From: Chryseobacterium sp. IHB B 17019
GTDB taxonomy: Bacteria; Bacteroidota; Bacteroidia; Flavobacteriales; Weeksellaceae
Direction of reading: 5' to 3'
Length of the DNA: 64,000 nucleotides
NCBI RefSeq assembly: GCF_001456155.1
Contig: NZ_CP013293.1
Span: forward strand, 2,046,001-2,110,000
The notes under the pieces were generated by a model, which ran no database searches, had not been told where the DNA came from, and worked only from the letters and a program-made list of their open reading frames with translations. How positions within the stretch are numbered: position 1 is the first letter of the stretch; every line of letters begins with the position of its first letter. Shown here one piece after another: positions 26,158 through 34,862 of the stretch. The position numbers and the translations under genes were made by a program.

Positions 26158-26172
26158 TAATATTTGAAAGTT
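26149..26172. promoter_or_regulatory. Palindromic operator 1, upstream of the GbsR-like gene
   Basis: A perfect inverted repeat AACTTTCAA / TTGAAAGTT with a 6-base spacer, overlapping the -33 promoter element. A near copy lies at 25548-25565. Confidence 0.7.
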
Positions 26173-26344
26173 TATTTTTATTTAATTGTGAAATACCTTA
26201 TTCCTTATTTGAAAATTATTCTATAAATAATTAAATTACGTTAAATTTATTTTTATTCTAGGCATTATTTCCTTGCAGATTCAAGACGAATATATTAGTT
26301 TTATAATCTTAAATGCTTTTGCGGTATCATCAAAATAACCAGAC

Positions 26345-29300
26345 TTGAAAAATAATATACTTTTTATATTTTTCTTATTACTTTTTATTCCTATTGACAG
26401 TCAGAAATCCAGCATTCAGTTTTACAATACTGATAACGGGCTTCCGCAAAATAGCCTGAAAGATATCACGAAAGATAAATACGGTTTTATATGGCTGAGC
26501 ACAGAAAACGGCATTGCAAGGTACGATGGCAACAGCTTTCTGGTTTATAAAAATTTTCCATTAAATACCCAGCGGTTTCTTTATTTCTACGGTAATGTTG
26601 AAAAAGACAGCATTTTCGTAAAAACAGAATTTAAACAAAACCTGCTGATTCACGGAAAAAATCCTAAAGTCTCAAATGTTTTAAGAAATTATCCAATATT
26701 TATCCTTAAAAATAATACAAACTATCTTCTATATTGCTCCAACTTCACCTATGCTGCGACCGGAACAAGTTTTTATATGAATTTTAAAGAAGGCAGGTAT
26801 TATATCCATAAAAATTCTTTGACATACAAAGATTTTACTTCAAAGGTTGAACAAAACTTAGATGTTAAAACTATATACGAAAATGTTCCCAGGGTTTTCG
26901 CGATTGATGAAATGCTGTTTTATACAGACTATCAGTCAAAGACCGTTTTGGGAATAAAAAAAGGTAAAATTGTAAATTCTCATCATAATCCGCTACTCAC
27001 CGACCCCAAAAGCAGGATTTTATGGAGCCAGATCAACAATCAGGTCTTTATCGTGAATAACAGTACAATCTACACCTGCAATTATGAGAACGGACAATTG
27101 AAAACAACAAAACTAATTCGCCTGAATAATGTAAAAGACGAAAATTTTGTCAGTATTTATTACGATAAAAAATATAATAAAATTTATCTGGGAAGCAGTA
27201 TCAATGGATTGCAGGTTATTAGTTTTCCCGACTTTACCTGTATAAAAAGGCCGCCTTCAAAGCCGGAATCTGTTTTTTATTCCACCATTCCCTACGGCAA
27301 TTCTTCCGTAATTACCACTTTTGGAGAAATTTATAACCGAAACGGACTTGTGGAAGATAAAAAGTTTAAAGATGCTTCTTCTTATTTTCTAGATTATGAT
27401 GCTGACGGAAATATTATTACATTAAGTGGAAATAACCTGAAAGTTTATCAAAAATCAACCTTTTATAAAGATATTATCACCAAAAAGAATCTTATTATAA
27501 AAGATCTTTTTTCCGACGGCCAAAAATATTATGCTTTGCTTAAAGACATAAGAAATGAAAAAGCTATGGTAGTCAACGGGATATTGGCTGTATATAAGGA
27601 CAAATCTTTGCAATCTCTGGAAAAGAAAATATTTTTCCAAAACGAACCTACAAAATTTATAAAATTTGATAAATATCATCTGCTGGTCGGAACTGTAAAA
27701 AATTTATATAAAATATCATTAACGACTAATAAAATTTATAATCTAATTGGCAAGCAACAATTATTTATCCGAAATATTATCCGGTCAAAAGATGGCAATT
27801 TCTGGGTATTGACTTTAGGAAAAGGCTTGTATTTGCTGAAGAATAATCGTCTTATCAAAATGCCTTATGATCCGGACAATAATATTTCTTCCCCACATAC
27901 AATTTTAGAGGATAAAAATGGCTTTTTTTGGATTTCCACCAACAACGGTTTGTACAAAATTCTTGAAAGCCAGTTGCTGGAATATGCTGAGAATAAGAGA
28001 TCCAAGGTGTATTATTACAAGTATTCCAAGGATGCAGGTTTTAATATTAACGAATTCAATGGAGGCAGTAATATTTGTGGCAATATATTAGAGAATGGTG
28101 ATTTTGTACTTCCTTCCCTGAATGGGCTTGTTTTTTTTAATCCCTTAAAAGTAAAGTCGTATTATCCTGAAAACCTTTATATAGAAAGGGCCGTTGTCAA
28201 TAATAAGGAGCAATATTTTAAAAATAATCTGTCTCTGGATCAGGATGTTAATCGTATAGATATTTTCATTGATGTTCCGTATTATTCCAACCTGGATAAT
28301 GTAGTAATAGAAGCAAAATTAGGCAATTCACCCAATGCAAAATGGGAGCCGATAGGAAAAGACAGGAAATTTTCTATCTCAAGTCTCGGGTATGGCAATC
28401 ATTCTTTAATGGTAAAAATGCTCGTTTCTGATGAAGGGAAATTTATCTATAAAAAAATAAATATTATTGTTCCACCATATTTTTATCAGACATTATGGTT
28501 TAAAATAGTAACCTCTTCCTTATTATTATTGTTATTGTATTTCCTGGTAAAATGGAGAATTAATTTTTTGAAAAAGAAAAACCAGGAATTGGAAAAAACG
28601 ATTGCCTCCCGCACCAAAAGTCTTTCCGATACAGTAGAAAAATTAGAAATAACCAAGGCAAAACTCCATAAAGAAGTTGAACAGCAGAAAAAGCTTATCG
28701 GTACCATTACCCACGACATCACAACGCCCATCAAATTCATTGCACTTACAGCAAAAGAAGTATTGGATGCGGAGAATTTTAATGAACAGCTCACGGGGAA
28801 AATTCTTAATTCCATTCATAAATCATCTGATCAATTGTACAATTTTACGATGACCTTAAAAGAATATGCCGATATCTACACTCATCACAGACTGGATGAT
28901 TCTGAACTTTATTCATTACATCAGCTTATTGAAGATAAAAAAATACTTTTTGATGAAATAGCAAAAAACAACGGTACGGTCATCATCAACAATGTAGATA
29001 AAGCTTTATCGATATGGATCAGTAAAAATATACTGTCTGCAATTGTTCATAATTTAATTGACAATTCTGTGAAGTACACAAAAAACGGAACTATTACCAT
29101 TGAAAGCACCAATGAAGATGAACATATTTCTTTACTGATCACAGACACCGGCATCGGCATGGAACAAAAGAAAATAGAATATTATACAAGACTGCAGGAT
29201 AATATCGAAAACGAAAAGTTATTATTGCAAAAATACGGCATGGGCTTACATCTCGTATTGCAGCTGCTGCAAATGATCGATGGGAAAATTATCTTCGAAA

Positions 29301-29359
29301 AAAACAAATTACAGGGAACTTCTTTCAAATTGATTTTAATAAATAAAAAAAATGCTTAG
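26345..29359 (+). CDS. Two-component-propeller sensor histidine kinase
   Basis: A 1004-residue protein that begins with TTG. An in-frame stop lies 6 bases upstream and no ATG is available before the signal peptide (NNILFIFFLLLFIPIDS-QK), so the TTG is real. The periplasmic part is a beta-propeller of two-component regulator repeats (YGFIWLSTENGIARYDG, GNFWVLTLGKGLYLL, GFFWISTNNGLYKI) plus a Y_Y_Y-like domain. One membrane helix is at about 718-738. The kinase has H790 in THDITTP and an ATPase domain (NLIDNSVKYT, DTGIGM, YGMGLHL). The next gene overlaps by 8 bases and is its response regulator. Such sensors detect extracellular signals, often glycans. Confidence 0.92.
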   Translation: MKNNILFIFFLLLFIPIDSQKSSIQFYNTDNGLPQNSLKDITKDKYGFIWLSTENGIARYDGNSFLVYKNFPLNTQRFLYFYGNVEKDSIFVKTEFKQNLLIHGKNPKVSNVLRNYPIFILKNNTNYLLYCSNFTYAATGTSFYMNFKEGRYYIHKNSLTYKDFTSKVEQNLDVKTIYENVPRVFAIDEMLFYTDYQSKTVLGIKKGKIVNSHHNPLLTDPKSRILWSQINNQVFIVNNSTIYTCNYENGQLKTTKLIRLNNVKDENFVSIYYDKKYNKIYLGSSINGLQVISFPDFTCIKRPPSKPESVFYSTIPYGNSSVITTFGEIYNRNGLVEDKKFKDASSYFLDYDADGNIITLSGNNLKVYQKSTFYKDIITKKNLIIKDLFSDGQKYYALLKDIRNEKAMVVNGILAVYKDKSLQSLEKKIFFQNEPTKFIKFDKYHLLVGTVKNLYKISLTTNKIYNLIGKQQLFIRNIIRSKDGNFWVLTLGKGLYLLKNNRLIKMPYDPDNNISSPHTILEDKNGFFWISTNNGLYKILESQLLEYAENKRSKVYYYKYSKDAGFNINEFNGGSNICGNILENGDFVLPSLNGLVFFNPLKVKSYYPENLYIERAVVNNKEQYFKNNLSLDQDVNRIDIFIDVPYYSNLDNVVIEAKLGNSPNAKWEPIGKDRKFSISSLGYGNHSLMVKMLVSDEGKFIYKKINIIVPPYFYQTLWFKIVTSSLLLLLLYFLVKWRINFLKKKNQELEKTIASRTKSLSDTVEKLEITKAKLHKEVEQQKKLIGTITHDITTPIKFIALTAKEVLDAENFNEQLTGKILNSIHKSSDQLYNFTMTLKEYADIYTHHRLDDSELYSLHQLIEDKKILFDEIAKNNGTVIINNVDKALSIWISKNILSAIVHNLIDNSVKYTKNGTITIESTNEDEHISLLITDTGIGMEQKKIEYYTRLQDNIENEKLLLQKYGMGLHLVLQLLQMIDGKIIFEKNKLQGTSFKLILINKKNA

Positions 29360-29966
29360 AAAAATTCTTATTGCTGACGATCATGATATAGTACTGGTGG
29401 GGACGAGTATTATTTTAGAGTCCAGAATTCAAAATGTATCCATAGACCAGGCCGAAGATTATCCGAAAACACTGGAGAAAATCTCCAGACAAAAGTACGA
29501 CCTTGTCATCCTGGACATTAACATGCCCGAAAGTAAAAACAAAAAAATGATTTCCGAAATCAAAATGCTTGATCCTGATATCAAAATATTGATTTTCTCG
29601 GCTTATGAAGAAGAAATAGCAGTACAATACCTCAAAGAAGGAGCCAATGGATACATCAGCAAGCTAAGCAAATCCGATGAAATATCAGATGCGGTGAATA
29701 AAATTTTATCAGACGGATACTACTATCCATCCGGTATTATTAATCAGCTCCTCAACGAATCGCCGCTGGATTCTATTAAAAATTTATCCGAAAGGGAATA
29801 CGAAATTTTCATCCTCATGGTGGAAGGAAACGGCAATTTGGAAATTTCAAATAAGATGAATATCCAGATGCCCACCATCAGCACCTACAAAAAAAGAATT
29901 CATAAAAAACTAAAAACTAATAACATAGCAGATCTCATCAAGCTTTACCAGACTTATATAGCTTAA
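29352..29966 (+). CDS. LuxR/NarL-type response regulator
   Basis: A 204-residue regulator. The receiver domain has acidic residues D9/D10 and phosphorylation site D55 (VILDINMPE). The C-terminal helix-turn-helix is of the LuxR/FixJ type (LSEREYEIFILMVEGNGNLE, MPTISTYKKRIHKKL). Its start overlaps the end of the sensor kinase gene by 8 bases, so the two form a cognate pair. A plausible target is the secreted protein gene 266 bases downstream, but no binding site could be identified. Confidence 0.92.
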   Translation: MLRKILIADDHDIVLVGTSIILESRIQNVSIDQAEDYPKTLEKISRQKYDLVILDINMPESKNKKMISEIKMLDPDIKILIFSAYEEEIAVQYLKEGANGYISKLSKSDEISDAVNKILSDGYYYPSGIINQLLNESPLDSIKNLSEREYEIFILMVEGNGNLEISNKMNIQMPTISTYKKRIHKKLKTNNIADLIKLYQTYIA

Positions 29967-30231
29967 TTAACAAAAATATAATAATTCACATTTTGTAGAA
30001 TTTTTTCTACAATGCATATTATTTTTTTCTACAAGATAGATTGTTTTTTCTAAACCAGATTCTATAATTTTACATTATGATTAATAAACAATTATTAATA
30101 TTTGTTAATATAATAACAAATTGACAATAAAATTCAATATTAATTATAAACTAATAACCTAAACTTTTGCATCATTTCAGATCATTATTAATTTGAATTG
30201 AAAGAATCTAAGCTATTAAAAACAAAAATAA

Positions 30232-31344
30232 ATGTCTAAAAATTTTACAAAAGTATGGCAGTCCATAGCATTGCTAAGTTCTTGCATTGCCTTTGCTCAA
30301 ACCGGAAATATCGGGGTAAATACTCCAAATCCGGGATCGACAATGGATATCAACGGGTCTGTAGCTGCAAAATACAATGCAGTAACCAGTACTAATTATA
30401 ATTTAACGGCAACAGATTTTCATGTCTCATATAACGGTACTTCCAACGCTGTATTCAATCTTCCTTCGGCTATCAGCGGGGTTGGAAACTTCAAGGGCCG
30501 TATGTATACGATTAAGAATAACACAAATTTCACTATAACGGTAAATTCTGCAGCACCGGAAACAATCAATGGAAACGCAAGTGTTTTAGTTCCTGCCAAT
30601 CAGAGCATACAGGTAATTAACACTGGTCTTACGGGAGCTAATCCTACGTGGGAAATAATGCCACTAGGTTCTTCAATAACAGCCAGCAACGGCCTTACAC
30701 TCTCCGGTACGGATGTGAGGTTGGGAGGTACACTATCCCAGCCAACCAACATTGCTACTGCAGGAAATAATTTAAGCATCAACGGTACAGGAAAAGTTTT
30801 AGTAGGGACCAACACAGTTCCTACAGGAGCATCAAATGCAAAAATCGTTATTGACAACGGAACTACAAGCGGTGCTTTACAAATCAAAGACGGAACACAG
30901 CAATTGGGTTACGTTTTGACGAGTGATGCTAACGGTTTGGCTACATGGTCATCCACAACGACAACAGCATTTGCCAATAGCTGGACTTCCTACACAGGTA
31001 CTTTGGTCAATCCTTTTACTGCAAGTCCGGGAGGCCTTCTTCAGACAGGAATTTCAGTGACAATTCCTGCAAAAGGATGGTATTTTTTCCGTTGTGGGGT
31101 GACAATACAATCAAACTGTAATGATTATGGGTTTTATATTGACGGAGTAGGTGAAATTTGGAGAACTTACTGTAACGTTGCAGATGTTCAGATGATGTCT
31201 CCGAGAGATCAAAACCGAGTACTTTATTTTTCTACTCCAGGTACTTATTCGGTTGTAGCTGTAAAAACTAATGCTACTGTACCGACTGGATTTAATATTG
31301 GAAATCCTGCCTTTTATCTGGATTTTGTGAAATTCCAAAACTAA
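30232..31344 (+). CDS. Secreted surface-type protein with GVNTPNPGSTMDI motif
   Basis: A 370-residue protein with signal peptide (SIALLSSCIAFA-QT) followed by the IGVNTPNPGSTMDINGS motif, related to the VGINT start of the protein at 12243. The middle is rich in Asn, Thr and Gly and looks like repetitive beta structure. The C-terminal 110 residues resemble a C1q/TNF-like jelly roll (WTSYTGTLVNPF, YFFRCGVTIQSNC), but that is a guess. No enzyme motif. It follows a two-component pair and ends at a strong double terminator. Confidence 0.82.
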   Translation: MSKNFTKVWQSIALLSSCIAFAQTGNIGVNTPNPGSTMDINGSVAAKYNAVTSTNYNLTATDFHVSYNGTSNAVFNLPSAISGVGNFKGRMYTIKNNTNFTITVNSAAPETINGNASVLVPANQSIQVINTGLTGANPTWEIMPLGSSITASNGLTLSGTDVRLGGTLSQPTNIATAGNNLSINGTGKVLVGTNTVPTGASNAKIVIDNGTTSGALQIKDGTQQLGYVLTSDANGLATWSSTTTTAFANSWTSYTGTLVNPFTASPGGLLQTGISVTIPAKGWYFFRCGVTIQSNCNDYGFYIDGVGEIWRTYCNVADVQMMSPRDQNRVLYFSTPGTYSVVAVKTNATVPTGFNIGNPAFYLDFVKFQN

Positions 31345-31362
31345 GATTATTGTAAATTATTT

Positions 31363-31452
31363 CCCCTCCTTTCTCCCTTATTTAAGTCAAGGCAAAACCT
31401 TGCAGGTGATGAAAGAGAAGATAGTTCCCGCTAAAGGAGGGGTTTTTATTTC
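31363..31452 (+). terminator. Long branched hairpin terminator
   Basis: A 10-bp perfect outer stem (CCCCTCCTTT 31363-31372 / AAAGGAGGGG 31433-31442) encloses a 60-base loop that has its own hairpin (CAAGG / CCTTG). TTTTTATTT follows. It is much larger than a usual terminator. Confidence 0.65.
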
Positions 31453-31491
31453 ATTTTAAATTAATTTACTTTAATAAGCTTCATCATACAA

Positions 31492-31526
31492 CAGCAGACA
31501 TTCAAAGGAATGCCTGCTGTTTTTTT
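31492..31526 (+). terminator. Second intrinsic terminator in tandem
   Basis: Stem CAGCAG-A-CATTC / GAATG-C-CTGCTG with a 4-base loop is followed by seven T residues. It lies 50 bases after the first terminator hairpin. Confidence 0.8.
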
Positions 31527-31571
31527 AAAGTAATTTATAGATCTTATTTAATTTTCTCGTAATTCAAATTA

Positions 31572-32660
31572 TTATTTTGGGGATTCATTTTTAAGAAGGA
31601 TTTCCATTTTTCTTTTTTCTTCTTTTGAAATGCCTTTGGTTTCTACAACAACAACTCCGTTTTGAGCCTTTCCGGAAAAGAGACCGGAAGCTTTTTCTTT
31701 ACTAATAACAGAAATATTTTTAATCTTTTTTGAATCCAGCTTTCTAAAAGTTTCCATATCAGCCACAACTCCATTAATAACAATCAAAGGATCCATTCCT
31801 GGCTTTTGAGAACTGTTGAAAATATCAGCTTTTCCGGAACCCGACCCTGAAATTGAATTGACAGCCACCCCCGGAACCGCTCCACGAACTGAATTTATAT
31901 ACGCATTGTTTCCTATTTTATTACCAATATTTGAGGTAGGTATTGCCTGTTTTGCTTTGTATGCCTTATTATAAGCCAGGATTTCCAGTTCACGCGCTTG
32001 ATTTTTTATGTCAAATACATTATTCGGATAGGTGACTTCAGCGGTGTCAGCAACACCACTCAGAGCAGAACCTTTCTTCCTTATTGCCGAAGAAGCTATT
32101 GTCTCTGAACTTGCTACCATGGATGCTTTTTCTTTCCTGATTCCCGTTGTTATTACTTCTTCGATATTTTGCCTCTTCAATGTATCCATCATTTTACTTT
32201 CCACAACCGGTGCTGCATCTTCGCGGGATTCCTGAATCTGCATTTCATAAGCCGGCTTAGGTAACTCATAAGACTTTGGAACATGATGATAAGCTATTTT
32301 TACAGGTGGTGGTAACGTTTCATTTTGAATATTAGCCTTCACCATACTATCAACTTTTTGAATATCTGAAGGAACTGAAACTGTCGGTAAGTTAGGTTCA
32401 AACTTAGTTTCAGCGATAGCAGGCTTTACAATTCCTGTATTTTCTTCCTTATTATTAAAGTAAAAAATTCCGGATCCAATAAGTAAACTGGCAGCAATTC
32501 CGTAAGGAAGCCATACCGGAAGAATTTTTTTCTTCTCCTTTTTTTTATCTAATTTTTCTTCAATAGTATTCCAAACTTTTTCAAACCCAGGAAAAGTCGC
32601 AGGTTCTTCCGTTTTAGAAGCCTCATTGAAAGTTTTATCTATATCGTGATTATTTTCCAT
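31572..32660 (-). CDS. Membrane protein with TonB-plug-like domain, putative anti-sigma partner
   Basis: A 362-residue protein. A short charged cytoplasmic N-terminus (FPGFEKVWNTIEEKLDKKKE) precedes one membrane helix (LPYGIAASLLIGSGIFYF, about 48-66). A long low-complexity extracytoplasmic linker follows, and then a domain like the plug of SusC/TonB-dependent receptors (SVRGAVPGVAVNS, DPLIVINGVVAD, NGVVVVETK). It lies 10 bases after the ECF sigma gene, so an anti-sigma role is likely by position. The N-terminus lacks a recognisable zinc anti-sigma motif. The plug-like domain on an inner-membrane protein is unusual. Confidence 0.75.
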   Translation of the reverse strand: MENNHDIDKTFNEASKTEEPATFPGFEKVWNTIEEKLDKKKEKKKILPVWLPYGIAASLLIGSGIFYFNNKEENTGIVKPAIAETKFEPNLPTVSVPSDIQKVDSMVKANIQNETLPPPVKIAYHHVPKSYELPKPAYEMQIQESREDAAPVVESKMMDTLKRQNIEEVITTGIRKEKASMVASSETIASSAIRKKGSALSGVADTAEVTYPNNVFDIKNQARELEILAYNKAYKAKQAIPTSNIGNKIGNNAYINSVRGAVPGVAVNSISGSGSGKADIFNSSQKPGMDPLIVINGVVADMETFRKLDSKKIKNISVISKEKASGLFSGKAQNGVVVVETKGISKEEKRKMEILLKNESPK

Positions 32661-32670
32661 TGTTTAAAGT

Positions 32671-33189
32671 TTAAATATTTTGATGTACCAAAAGTTCCTG
32701 AAGTTTTTTTCTGGCAAAATTGAGCTGGGATTTCGATGTTCCTTCGCTGATAGAAAGCATCAGGGCAATTTCCTTATGAGGATAGCCTTCAATCGCAAAC
32801 AGATTAAATATCGCCCGGCAACCTTCTGGAAGAAAGTTTAGCAGGCTTAAAATATCTTTTTCAAACGACGCATTTTCCAATGTAAAATCGGAATTTTCCA
32901 GATGATATTCCTCCAGGGAAATATGAAGTGCTTTATTGGCTCTTAATTTTTGTAAACATTCATTGACAGCAATTTTCCTCGCCCAAGCCTCAAAAATATC
33001 AGGATTCTGAAGCTGATGGATCTTTGTGAAAATTTTGTAAAAACTATCAGCCAGGGCTTCTTCAATATCTTCATCATTTTTCAGATACCGTTTGCAGACC
33101 GAATACAGTTTTCCCGCCATCTTTTCGTAAACCTTCCGCTGGGCATTGCGGTCGTTACGTTGACATTCTAACAGTAGCTCTATTTCCAT
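32671..33189 (-). CDS. ECF-type RNA polymerase sigma factor
   Basis: A 172-residue sigma-70 family protein. Region 2 (KMAGKLYSVCKRYLKNDEDI, LQNPDIFEAWARKIAVNECL) binds core polymerase and the -10 element. Region 4 (LPEGCRAIFNLFAIEGYPHK, LSISEGTSKSQLNFARKKL) binds the -35 element. It forms a two-gene unit with the membrane protein 10 bases downstream, which probably controls its activity. Targets are not visible. Confidence 0.93.
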   Translation of the reverse strand: MEIELLLECQRNDRNAQRKVYEKMAGKLYSVCKRYLKNDEDIEEALADSFYKIFTKIHQLQNPDIFEAWARKIAVNECLQKLRANKALHISLEEYHLENSDFTLENASFEKDILSLLNFLPEGCRAIFNLFAIEGYPHKEIALMLSISEGTSKSQLNFARKKLQELLVHQNI

Positions 33190-33430
33190 AATCAGGCATT
33201 ATACATATATAGATGCGGAAATTTAAAGAAAGGTTGGATAGAAATCTGATTTTTTTTAAAATAATTTAAAAAACAACCAATAAATAAGCGTAAAAACCTT
33301 TTAGAGCCAGCTTTCTCGGCATCTTCTCCGCTTTCTAAAGCTTAAAAAAAACCGAATATTAAATTTAACTTTCCTTTTTGTAACACATCTGTAATAATAA
33401 CGACTATTCATTTAAATAATCTTTATAGTA

Positions 33431-34633
33431 ATGAAAAAAACTAAAATTGCGTCATTACTTTTTGTTTTGTCTGCAGGAAGTATGATGTTTGCTCAGGATG
33501 ACTTAATCAACAAGTTAAAAAACAATCAATCTCAAAATGCTAATTTCCAGTTTACCACGTTGAAAGATGTAGGGGCAACTTCTGTGAAAAACCAGGGTTC
33601 TTCAGGAACTTGCTGGAGCTATTCCGGGAATTCTTTCCTTGAATCTGAAATGCAGAGAATGGGAAAAAAGCCTGTAGACTTGGCAGAAATTTTCACTGCA
33701 AGATATTCTTATCACGATAAAGCAAAATTGTATGTGCTGAATAATGGAGCGATCAACTGGGGAGATGGAGGTGAATTGCATGACGTCATCAATATGTACA
33801 AAAAATACGGAGCAGTTCCTCAAGACGCTTACACAGGGTTGAAACAAGGACAGACCATCAATAATTTCTCTGAAATGCAGGGTAAATTAAAGCCTGTTTT
33901 AGACAGCTTGGTTCAGGCCTCTCAAAAAGGCAAACTGTCTGATAATTGGATGTCTGCCGTAGATGCAATTTTAGATGAATATTTAGGAAAAGTTCCTTCT
34001 AATTTTACTTATGGAGGAAAAAATTACACTCCTCACACATTTGCTAAGGAAGTTGTAGGGATTAACGCTGAAGATTATGTAGAAATTTCCTCTTATAAAG
34101 ATTATCCATACTATCAAAAATTTGTAGTTCCGATTCCTGATAACTGGAGCCATGATTCCGACTGGAACGTTCCGATGAAAGATTTGACGACAATCATTGA
34201 TAATGCTGTAAACAAAGGATATTCGGTGGGTTGGGCAACAGACGTTTCCGAACCGTATTTTTCTTATAAAAACGGGGTGGCTTATGTTCCTGATATGGAT
34301 TTAGACCAAATCAATGCAGAAAACCAAGGAACTTTATTCACAGAACCGAAAAAAGATAAAACGATTACAGAAGATATGCGTCAGAAAGCGCTTAACAACC
34401 TTTCTACAACGGATGATCACGGAATGCATATCGTAGGACTGGCAAAAGATCAGACAGGAAAAGAATATTATATGGTGAAAAATTCCTGGGGTGTGACCAA
34501 CGATTTCGAAGGTTATCTATATGCCACAAAACCTTATATTGAATACAAATCAACCGCCATTTTGGTCCATAAAGATGCTCTTCCGAAAAGCATCAAAAAG
34601 CAATTGAAGCCAACCAAAAGTATTGGCCTGTAA
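33431..34633 (+). CDS. C1-family cysteine peptidase (bleomycin hydrolase/aminopeptidase C type), secreted
   Basis: A 400-residue papain-fold peptidase with signal peptide (LLFVLSAGSMMFA-QD). The catalytic cysteine is C61 in GSSGTCWSYS, the histidine H333 in DDHGMHIVG and the asparagine N351 in VKNSWG. The family is normally cytoplasmic in other phyla, but exported forms are common in Bacteroidota. It probably trims peptides in the periplasm. It has its own strong terminator and no operon partner. Confidence 0.92.
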   Translation: MKKTKIASLLFVLSAGSMMFAQDDLINKLKNNQSQNANFQFTTLKDVGATSVKNQGSSGTCWSYSGNSFLESEMQRMGKKPVDLAEIFTARYSYHDKAKLYVLNNGAINWGDGGELHDVINMYKKYGAVPQDAYTGLKQGQTINNFSEMQGKLKPVLDSLVQASQKGKLSDNWMSAVDAILDEYLGKVPSNFTYGGKNYTPHTFAKEVVGINAEDYVEISSYKDYPYYQKFVVPIPDNWSHDSDWNVPMKDLTTIIDNAVNKGYSVGWATDVSEPYFSYKNGVAYVPDMDLDQINAENQGTLFTEPKKDKTITEDMRQKALNNLSTTDDHGMHIVGLAKDQTGKEYYMVKNSWGVTNDFEGYLYATKPYIEYKSTAILVHKDALPKSIKKQLKPTKSIGL

Positions 34634-34687
34634 AGATCACACTTGTCATTAGATGATGACAAATTAGATATTTAAATCTGTTAAAAA

Positions 34688-34717
34688 AACCGCCTTAAGA
34701 TATTTCTTAAGGCGGTT
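34688..34717 (+). terminator. Intrinsic terminator of the peptidase gene
   Basis: A perfect 12-bp stem AACCGCCTTAAG / CTTAAGGCGGTT with a 6-base loop. The following T run is short and interrupted. Confidence 0.75.
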
Positions 34718-34756
34718 TCGTTTAAAAATTTAAATAGGTAAATCAAGATATATGAA

Positions 34757-34855
34757 ATTGTCAATAGTGAATTTTACCTCGTAAGTGAATAGTTGATGCC
34801 AATTTAAAAAAGTTGTAAATCAAATTGACGACGAAGCAGATTCACCATTAACAAT
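34757..34855. repeat. Imperfect palindromic intergenic element
   Basis: The arms ATTGTCAATAGTGAATT (34757-34773) and GATTCACCATTAACAAT (34839-34855) are inverted copies with 13 of 17 positions matching, around a 65-base centre. A similar AATAGTGAATTTT motif recurs near 55805-55817. Confidence 0.45.
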
Positions 34856-34862
34856 TACTTTT

